Source: Pseudomonadota bacterium | GTDB lineage: Bacteria > Pseudomonadota > Gammaproteobacteria > Burkholderiales > Rhodocyclaceae | NCBI GenBank assembly: GCA_021811225.1 | Contig: JAJZPJ010000186.1 | Location: 1 to 5,315 of the forward strand | Direction: 5' to 3' | Length of the DNA: 5,315 bases | In this document: positions 1-4,234 of the stretch, piece after piece | Layout of the letters: every line of letters starts with the position of its first letter | Numbering within the stretch: position 1 is the stretch's first letter | Notes under the pieces: model-generated | What the model was told of the DNA's origin: nothing | Databases searched by the model: none | The model's input: the letters and a program-made list of their open reading frames with translations, nothing else | Position numbers and translations under genes: made by a program

Positions 1-146
1 GCCGGGCGGCGGCAGAACTCCCCCGCCTGGAGTTCTGCGCCGAGGAATTGCGTCTGGCGCAGGAGGCACTGGCGGCGATCACCGGGAAGTTCACCGCCGA
101 CGAGCTGCTCGGTGAGATATTCTCGCGCTTCTGCATCGGCAAGTGA
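1..146 (+). CDS. mnmE: tRNA uridine-5-carboxymethylaminomethyl(34) synthesis GTPase MnmE, C-terminal end
   Basis: Only the last 47 codons are present; the gene enters from the left edge, with whole codons from base 3 and a TGA stop at 144-146. The reading contains EELRLAQEALAAITGKF, then TADELLGEIFSRFCIGK at the very end. This matches the C-terminal helical domain of MnmE (TrmE/ThdF), whose terminal C-[IL]-G-K motif carries a conserved functional cysteine. MnmE is a G-domain GTPase that works with MnmG in the cytoplasm to place the (carboxymethyl)aminomethyl group on the wobble uridine of certain tRNAs. The G domain and the tetrahydrofolate-binding N-terminal domain lie outside the window. 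No clear intrinsic terminator follows: a 5-bp GGACG/CGTCC hairpin at 206-218 lacks a T-run. Identity is firm because of the tail motif. Confidence 0.95.
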   Translation, partial: RAAAELPRLEFCAEELRLAQEALAAITGKFTADELLGEIFSRFCIGK

Positions 147-152
147 GCTCGC

Positions 153-158
153 GGGGAG
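153..158 (+). promoter_or_regulatory. Shine-Dalgarno-like GGGGAG, alternative start for the Sel1 protein
   Basis: GGGGAG lies 5 bases upstream of an in-frame ATG at 164, a better ribosome-site geometry than that of the ATG at 242, which has only a weak TTGGA at 228-232. Use of the 164 start would add 26 residues ahead of the signal peptide. Those codons have clearly lower third-position G+C than the body of the gene, so this site may be fortuitous or may serve a short upstream reading. Confidence 0.3.
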
Positions 159-241
159 TGCCGATGACCATGGAATTTCTGAATACCTCCGTTCTGGGGC
201 AAAATGGACGTTCCGTCCGGGAGCCCATTGGACCGCATCTG

Positions 242-1045
242 ATGAAATATTTGGCTTTGTCTGCCGCCCTGCTCGTGCTCTATTGCGGCGTGAGCCGCGC
301 CGGGGTCGAGGCGGGCAGCGCGGCCTACGCCCGCGGCGACTATCCCGCCGCGTTCAAGGAGTTTCAGATCGGCGCCGACCGCGGCGCCGCCGTCGGCGAA
401 TATTGGCTGGGCTGGCTCTACGCCAACGGCCGGGGCGTGGCGCGCAGCGAACGCCGGGCCGCGCTCTGGTACCGCAAAGCGGCGGAGCAGGGCTACGCGG
501 GCGCTCAGTACGACCTGGGCGTGCTCTATGCCAACGGCTCGGGTGTGGCCCAGGACTACCGGGAGGCGCTGTCCTGGTACCTACGGGCGGCGGCGCAGGG
601 CTATGCGCCGGCGCAGTTCAATCTCGGCTACCTGTATTCCGCCAAGGGCCTGGGCGTGGCGCAGGACGACGCGCAGTCGCTGCGGTGGTACCGGCGCGCG
701 GCGGAGCAGGGTTTCGGACCGGCACAGAACGAGCTGGGCTGGATGTATTTCAGCGGTCAGGGCGTGGCCAGGGATTTCATTCAGGCGAAGCTATGGTACG
801 GCAAGGCGGCGCAGCAGGGTTTCGCCCCGGCGCAGTACAACCTGGGACTGATGTACTTCGAGGGCCGGGGTGTCGCTGCGGATCCGGTGGCGGCCTATCG
901 CTGGTTCCTGGCGGCGGCCGCCGGCGGCAGTCAGAAGGCTGGTGAGCGCATGAAGCAGCTCGAGCCGTTGCTGAGTGCCGCGCAGATCGCCCAGGCGAGA
1001 GCCATGGCGGGCGAGTCGGCGGACGGGCCAGGGGTGAAAAAATAG
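242..1045 (+). CDS. Secreted Sel1-repeat (SLR/TPR-like) protein
   Basis: Predicted 267-residue protein. Residues 1-20 look like a Sec signal peptide: MK, a hydrophobic core (YLALSAALLVLY), then SRA with likely cleavage after Ala20. Five full Sel1-like repeats follow at about residues 50-85, 86-121, 122-158, 159-194 and 195-230. Each has the A-x-x-x-L-G-x-[LM]-Y-x-x-G-x-G-V-A...A-x-x-W-[YF]-x-x-A-A-x-x-G pattern. A degenerate half-repeat (DYPAAFKEFQIGADRG) precedes them at 33-48. Repeat 3 has one extra residue (YSAKGLGVA). Sel1 repeats form paired-helix solenoids that bind other proteins; this one probably acts in the periplasm, partner unknown. The start at 242 is chosen because it gives a compact signal peptide and because upstream codons (164-241) lack the strong G/C third-position bias. 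The in-frame ATG at 164 has a better Shine-Dalgarno and cannot be excluded. TSUP starts 20 bases downstream, so co-transcription is likely. No function is inferred beyond scaffold or adaptor. Confidence 0.88.
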   Translation: MKYLALSAALLVLYCGVSRAGVEAGSAAYARGDYPAAFKEFQIGADRGAAVGEYWLGWLYANGRGVARSERRAALWYRKAAEQGYAGAQYDLGVLYANGSGVAQDYREALSWYLRAAAQGYAPAQFNLGYLYSAKGLGVAQDDAQSLRWYRRAAEQGFGPAQNELGWMYFSGQGVARDFIQAKLWYGKAAQQGFAPAQYNLGLMYFEGRGVAADPVAAYRWFLAAAAGGSQKAGERMKQLEPLLSAAQIAQARAMAGESADGPGVKK

Positions 1046-1065
1046 CCTCGCTCGGCGTTTAGGCG

Positions 1066-1830
1066 ATGGCCGGTATCGATTGGCTGCTGCTCGCCGGCCT
1101 GGCTTTCGTCGCCGGCCTGGTCGACTCCGTGGTCGGCGGCGGCGGCCTGATCCAGATTCCCGCCTTGTTCTCGGTCTTGCCGCGGACGCTGCCGGCGGTG
1201 CTCTTCGGCACCAACAAGCTCGCCGCCATTTTCGGCACGACCAGCGCCGCGGTCCGCTATGCGCGGCGCATCAGGGTGCCCTGGCGCGCGGCATTGCCGG
1301 CGGCGGCAACGGCGTTCGTCTTTTCTTACTTGGGCGCGATGACGGTGTCGCAGCTGCCCCGGGCGCAGCTGCGCCCGCTGGTGCTGGTGCTGCTGATCGT
1401 GGTGGCGGCCTACACCTTCACCCGCAAGGATTTCGGCAGCATCGACCACGGCCGCCACCACGGCATCTCCGACATGCTGCTGGCCATGCTGATCGGTGCC
1501 GGACTCGGCTTTTACGACGGCTTTTTCGGCCCGGGCACCGGCAGCTTCCTGGTTTTCGTGTTCATCCGCTTCTTCGGCCTGGATTTTCTGCGCGCCTCGA
1601 GCGCGGCGAAGATCGTCAATGTCGCCACCAACGCCGCCGCCCTGCTGTACTTCGGCGCGCACGGGCAGGTGCTGTGGAAGGTGGCGGCGCTGATGGCCGC
1701 GTTCAATATCACGGGTGCATTCTTCGGCGTGCACCTCGCCCTGCGTCACGGCAGCGGCTTCGTGCGCAAGATGTTCCTGGCGATGGCTACGGTGCTGATC
1801 GTGAAATTCGGCTACGATACTTTTGCCTGA
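1066..1830 (+). CDS. TSUP (TauE/SafE) family membrane transporter, YfcA-like
   Basis: A 254-residue, strongly hydrophobic inner-membrane protein. Family signatures are visible: AGLVDSVVGGGGLIQIPAL at residues 16-34, FGTNKLAAIFG at 47-57, GFYDGFFGPGTGSF at 148-161, and SSAAKIVNVATNAAALLYFG at 178-197. The first two and last two sets reflect the internal duplication typical of TSUP proteins. About seven to eight hydrophobic segments can be picked out, with a polar loop at 119-135 (TRKDFGSIDHGRHHG) separating the halves. The GFYDGFFGPG form matches the YfcA branch more than dedicated sulfite or taurine exporters. Members are proposed to move sulfite, sulfoacetate or other small organic anions; the substrate of the YfcA branch is not settled, so none is assigned. 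The start ATG has only AGG (1061-1063) close upstream, a weak ribosome site, which fits translation coupled to the Sel1 gene 20 bases before. No sulfur-metabolism gene is seen nearby. Confidence 0.92.
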   Translation: MAGIDWLLLAGLAFVAGLVDSVVGGGGLIQIPALFSVLPRTLPAVLFGTNKLAAIFGTTSAAVRYARRIRVPWRAALPAAATAFVFSYLGAMTVSQLPRAQLRPLVLVLLIVVAAYTFTRKDFGSIDHGRHHGISDMLLAMLIGAGLGFYDGFFGPGTGSFLVFVFIRFFGLDFLRASSAAKIVNVATNAAALLYFGAHGQVLWKVAALMAAFNITGAFFGVHLALRHGSGFVRKMFLAMATVLIVKFGYDTFA

Positions 1831-1852
1831 ACGGCACAATCTGAATTATGAT
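1823..1852 (+). promoter_or_regulatory. Possible sigma70 promoter for the ABC transporter operon
   Basis: TTGCCT at 1823-1828 (4 of 6 to the -35 consensus) and TATGAT at 1847-1852 (5 of 6 to the -10 consensus) are separated by 18 bases. The -35 box lies in the last codons of the TSUP gene and the -10 in the AT-rich gap. Transcription would begin near 1859, giving a leader of about 100 bases. A second -10-like TAAAAT occurs at 1925-1930 but has no good -35 partner. This is inferred from consensus only. Confidence 0.35.
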
Positions 1853-1857
1853 TCAGA
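1840..1857. repeat. Inverted repeat, 7-bp arms, over the putative -10 box
   Basis: TCTGAAT (1840-1846), a 4-base centre TATG, then ATTCAGA (1851-1857) form a perfect inverted repeat ten bases after the TSUP stop codon. No T-run follows, so it is a poor intrinsic terminator for the upstream gene. It overlaps the putative TATGAT box, the position expected of a repressor operator. Which role applies, if any, cannot be told from sequence. Confidence 0.45.
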
Positions 1858-1870
1858 AAGGTGCATTCAT

Positions 1871-1938
1871 CAGATTATCTTGTATCATTAATAATTTAGG
1901 GATGATCTGTTAAAACCTAATCAATAAAATCGATCATC
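1871..1938 (+). promoter_or_regulatory. Structured 5' leader with two mutually exclusive stem-loops
   Basis: Segment 1901-1909 (GATGATCTG) can pair with CAGATTATC at 1871-1879 (nine pairs including one G-U, 21-base loop). Alternatively, bases 1901-1907 can pair with GATCATC at 1932-1938 (seven perfect pairs, 24-base loop). The two structures share one arm and cannot coexist. Neither hides the Shine-Dalgarno at 1949-1956 and neither is followed by a T-run, so a terminator or anti-terminator role is not shown. The stems are AT-rich and may be fortuitous in a stretch of about one third G+C. Confidence 0.3.
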
Positions 1939-1948
1939 AGGAACCCAT

Positions 1949-1956
1949 AGGAGGAG
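1949..1956 (+). promoter_or_regulatory. Strong ribosome binding site of the binding-protein gene
   Basis: AGGAGGAG ends two bases before the ATG at 1959, and its core AGGAGG sits 4 bases upstream. It is a near-perfect Shine-Dalgarno and far stronger than those before the Sel1, TSUP or LivH genes. This fits the high synthesis expected of a periplasmic binding protein and fixes the start codon. Confidence 0.8.
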
Positions 1957-1958
1957 AC

Positions 1959-3104
1959 ATGAAGAGGAAATTGCTGCTCGCCGCGCTGGTATCCGTTGCC
2001 GCGGCATCCATGGCCCACGCCGACATCAAGGTCGGCGTGCTCGTTTCGGCGACCGGTCCGGCCGCCTCTCTCGGCATTCCGGAGAAGAACACCATCGCGC
2101 TGCTGCCCAAGACCGTCGCCGGGCAGAAGATCGACTACATCGTTCTCGACGACGGCTCCGACACCACCAAGGCGGTCACGGACACCAAGAAGCTGATCAG
2201 CGAGGACAAGGTCGACGCCATCATGGGCTCGAGCATCACGCCCAACTCGCTGGCCATGGTCGATGTCGTCGGCGCGGCCAAGACGCCGATGATCTCGATG
2301 GCGGCCTCGGAGCAAATCATCGCGCCGATGGACGCCAATCGCCGCTGGGTGTTCAAGGTGCCGCAGAACGATTCGCTGATGGCCGACGCCATCGCCGCGC
2401 ACATGAGCAAGGCCGGGATCAAGACGGTCGCCTTCATCGGCTTCTCCGATGCCTACGGCGAAGGCTGGTGGAAGGTGTTCAGCAAGAGCGCAGCGGCCAA
2501 CCACCTCAAGATCGTCGACAGTGAGCGCTTCAACCGCACCGACACCTCGGTCACCGGCCAAGTGCTGAAGATCATCTCGGCTCATCCGGACGCCGTGCTG
2601 GTCGCGGGCGCCGGCACGCCGTCGGCACTGCCGGAGGTGGCGCTCAGGGAGCAGGGCTACAAGGGCACGATCTACCAGACCCACGGCGTCGCCAACAACG
2701 ATTTCCTGCGCGTCGGCGGCAAGGACGTCGAGGGCACCTGGCTGCCTGCCGGCCCGGTCCTGGTGGCCGCGCAGCTGCCCGCCTCGAACCCGATCAAGAA
2801 GGTGGCGCTCGATTACGTCAAGAGGTACGAGAAGGCTTATGGCGCCGGGAGCGTATCGACCTTCGGCGCCCACGCCTGGGACGCCGGCCGCTTGCTGGAT
2901 AACGCCATCCCCGTGGCGCTGAAGAAGGGCAAGCCGGGAACCGAGCAGTTCCGCGCCGCGCTGCGTGATGCCCTGGAAAACACCAAGAACTTCGTCGGCG
3001 CCCACGGCATCTTCACCATGACGCCCACCAACCACAACGGCATGGATCAGCGCGCCCGCGTCATGGTGAAAATCGTGAACGGCAAATGGAAGCTCGAGCA
3101 ATGA
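1959..3104 (+). CDS. ABC transporter periplasmic substrate-binding protein, LivJ/LivK (Peripla_BP_6) type
   Basis: A 381-residue protein with a clear Sec signal peptide: MKRK, hydrophobic LLLAALVSVAAASM, then AHA with cleavage after Ala21. The mature protein begins DIKVGVLVSATGPAASLG (residues 22-39), the first strand and ligand-loop signature of the type I periplasmic binding fold used by branched-chain amino-acid-type importers. Further landmarks are LDDGSDTTKAV (63-73), IMGSSITP (88-95), VAFIGFSDAYGEGW (157-170) at the start of the second lobe, THGVANNDFL (241-250), and a C-terminal FTMTPTNHNGMDQRA block (352-366). No cysteine was seen. The protein would capture solute in the periplasm and deliver it to the permeases encoded just downstream. 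Ligand is uncertain: relatives bind Leu/Ile/Val, other amino acids, urea, or aromatic carboxylates, and the C-terminal HNG-x-D-x-RA style also occurs in non-amino-acid-binding members. A strong Shine-Dalgarno and a terminator-like hairpin after the stop suggest it is made in excess over the permeases. Confidence 0.93.
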   Translation: MKRKLLLAALVSVAAASMAHADIKVGVLVSATGPAASLGIPEKNTIALLPKTVAGQKIDYIVLDDGSDTTKAVTDTKKLISEDKVDAIMGSSITPNSLAMVDVVGAAKTPMISMAASEQIIAPMDANRRWVFKVPQNDSLMADAIAAHMSKAGIKTVAFIGFSDAYGEGWWKVFSKSAAANHLKIVDSERFNRTDTSVTGQVLKIISAHPDAVLVAGAGTPSALPEVALREQGYKGTIYQTHGVANNDFLRVGGKDVEGTWLPAGPVLVAAQLPASNPIKKVALDYVKRYEKAYGAGSVSTFGAHAWDAGRLLDNAIPVALKKGKPGTEQFRAALRDALENTKNFVGAHGIFTMTPTNHNGMDQRARVMVKIVNGKWKLEQ

Positions 3105-3113
3105 GCAAAGCGG

Positions 3114-3132
3114 CGGGACGCGCGTCGTCCCG
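3114..3132 (+). other. Stem-loop after the binding-protein gene
   Basis: CGGGACG (3114-3120) and CGTCCCG (3126-3132) form a perfect 7-bp GC-rich stem with a 5-base loop, starting ten bases after the stop codon. It is followed by TTGATGTT rather than a T-run, so it is more likely to block 3' exonucleases than to terminate on its own. It precedes a second, stronger hairpin. Confidence 0.5.
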
Positions 3133-3145
3133 TTGATGTTCCATC

Positions 3146-3183
3146 GGGGGCGCCCAGCTTAGCAGCGGCGCCCCCATCCTTTT
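3146..3183 (+). terminator. Intra-operon intrinsic terminator or attenuator-like stem-loop
   Basis: GGGGGCGCC (3146-3154) pairs perfectly with GGCGCCCCC (3167-3175), 9 bp with a 12-base loop, followed by ATCCTTTT (3176-3183). The stem is strong but the T-run is short (four), so termination is probably partial. It lies between the binding-protein gene and the LivH gene, 13 bases before the LivH start. Such elements commonly raise binding-protein mRNA relative to membrane components. No separate promoter is apparent in the 92-base gap. Confidence 0.65.
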
Positions 3184-3196
3184 CGAGAGTCGCCGC

Positions 3197-4234
3197 ATGA
3201 ATATGCAAATCGCACTCCTGCTCGGACAGGATGGCTTGACCAATGGCGCCATTTACGCGCTGTTGTCGCTGGCGCTGGTCCTGGTATTCACGGTCACTCG
3301 GGTGATTTTTATTCCCCAGGGCGAGTTTGTCGCTTTCGGCGCGCTGACCCTGGCCGGCTTCCAGGCCGGCAAGACGCCGGGCACGCTGTGGCTGCTGCTC
3401 GGCACCGGGGCGGTGGTGGCCCTGGTCGACGTCGTGGTGACGCTGCGCTCCGGCGCCCTCCGGCGCATCCCGCGGATCCTGCTATGGAATCTGGCCTATC
3501 CGGCGGCGACCGCGGCCGTCGTCCTGCTCGCCAAGCCCGTCGCCTGGCCGCTGCCGGCCCAGGTGTTGCTGGCGCTGGCGCTGGTGGTTCCGCTCGGTCC
3601 GATGATCTATCGGCTGGCCTTCCAGCCGATCGCCGAGGCGTCGGTGCTGGTGCTGCTGATCGTATCGGTCGCGGTGCACCTGGCCCTGGTCGGGCTGGGA
3701 CTGCTGTTCTTCGGCGCCGAGGGCTCGCGCACCACGGCTTTCAGCGATGCGTCCTGGCAATTGGGCAGCATCGCTGTCCGCGGCCAGACGCTGTGGGTGC
3801 TGGGCGCCAGCATCTTCCTGATCGTTGCGCTGTACTTGTTCTTCGGCCGCAGCATCTACGGCAAGGCCCTGCGAGCCACCGCCATCAATCGTACCGGCGC
3901 CCGCCTGATGGGCATCTCGACGGTGATGGCAGGCAAGCTGTCGTTCCTGCTGGCGGCGCTGATCGGGGCCTTTTCCGGCATCCTGATCGCCCCGATCACC
4001 ACCATCTACTACGATACCGGCTTCCTGATCGGCCTGAAGGGCTTCGTCGCCGCCATCATCGGCGGTCTGGCGAGCTACCCCGCCGCCGCCGCCGGCGCGC
4101 TGGTCGTCGGTCTGCTCGAGTCTTTCTCGTCGTTCTGGGCCAGCGCCTTCAAGGAGGTGATCGTGTTCACCCTGATCATCCCGGTACTGGTCTGGCGTTC
4201 CCTGACCAGCCACCACGTCGAGGAGGACGAGTGA
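3197..4234 (+). CDS. livH: Branched-chain amino-acid-type ABC transporter permease, LivH family
   Basis: A 345-residue inner-membrane permease. The N-terminal block (residues 11-44, QDGLTNGAIYALLSLALVLV and onward to IPQGEF) aligns with the LivH pattern of NG-x-x-x-G-x-x-YAL-x-x...HGE, though the usual NFAHGE is IFIPQGE here. The cytoplasmic coupling (EAA-like) loop is clear at 218-249 (GRSIYGKALRATAINRTGA, then MGI and GKLSF). It is followed by AALIGAFSGIL, the GLKGFVAAIIGGLASYPAAAAGALVVG segment (279-305) and ESFSS, all standard for the family. The protein is longer than E. coli LivH (308 residues). The extra length lies between the N-terminal block and YRLAFQPI (139-145), where roughly residues 60-130 add hydrophobic segments and a basic loop (LRSGALRRIPR). 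The ribosome site is weak (GAGAG, 3185-3189). The stop overlaps the next start by one base. It pairs with LivM to form the translocation channel; the substrate is set mainly by the binding protein and is unknown. Confidence 0.92.
   Translation: MNMQIALLLGQDGLTNGAIYALLSLALVLVFTVTRVIFIPQGEFVAFGALTLAGFQAGKTPGTLWLLLGTGAVVALVDVVVTLRSGALRRIPRILLWNLAYPAATAAVVLLAKPVAWPLPAQVLLALALVVPLGPMIYRLAFQPIAEASVLVLLIVSVAVHLALVGLGLLFFGAEGSRTTAFSDASWQLGSIAVRGQTLWVLGASIFLIVALYLFFGRSIYGKALRATAINRTGARLMGISTVMAGKLSFLLAALIGAFSGILIAPITTIYYDTGFLIGLKGFVAAIIGGLASYPAAAAGALVVGLLESFSSFWASAFKEVIVFTLIIPVLVWRSLTSHHVEEDE
4221..4226 (+). promoter_or_regulatory. Ribosome binding site of the LivM-LivG fusion inside the livH end
   Basis: AGGAGG lies within the last codons of the LivH gene, 7 bases before the ATG at 4234. 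With the TGATG stop/start overlap it supports this start and translational coupling of the two permeases. Confidence 0.75.

Noticed and set aside
206..218. GGACG/CGTCC hairpin as an mnmE terminator
   Set aside because: It is only 5 bp with a 3-base loop and has no T-run, too weak to call a terminator.
419..930. DNA-level tandem repeats that might be a repeat array
   Set aside because: The periodicity of about 108 bases comes from 36-residue Sel1 protein repeats that have diverged in DNA. It is not a CRISPR array or satellite.
112..945. Plus-strand frame of 277 codons overlapping the Sel1 gene
   Set aside because: It is an Arg/Gly-rich out-of-frame reading. Its apparent repeats are the Sel1 repeats read in the wrong frame.
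931..1839. Minus-strand open frame of 302 codons opposite TSUP
   Set aside because: The translation is rich in Gln, His, Arg and Glu without recognisable domains. The plus-strand TSUP motifs fully explain the region.
1831..1880. Possible sigma54 promoter upstream of the importer
   Set aside because: GG dinucleotides at 1833 and 1860 lack a GC at the required ten-base spacing, so the -24/-12 consensus is not met.
1917..3101. Minus-strand open frame of 394 codons opposite the binding-protein gene
   Set aside because: It is an antisense shadow of a GC-rich gene. The translation is low-complexity (His, Arg, Gly, Asp, Val) with no family motif, while the plus strand has a signal peptide, a strong ribosome site and conserved motifs.
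3482..4216. Minus-strand open frame of 244 codons opposite LivH
   Set aside because: The hydrophilic Gln/Asp/Arg-rich translation is typical of the complement of a membrane protein gene. No motif or ribosome site supports it.
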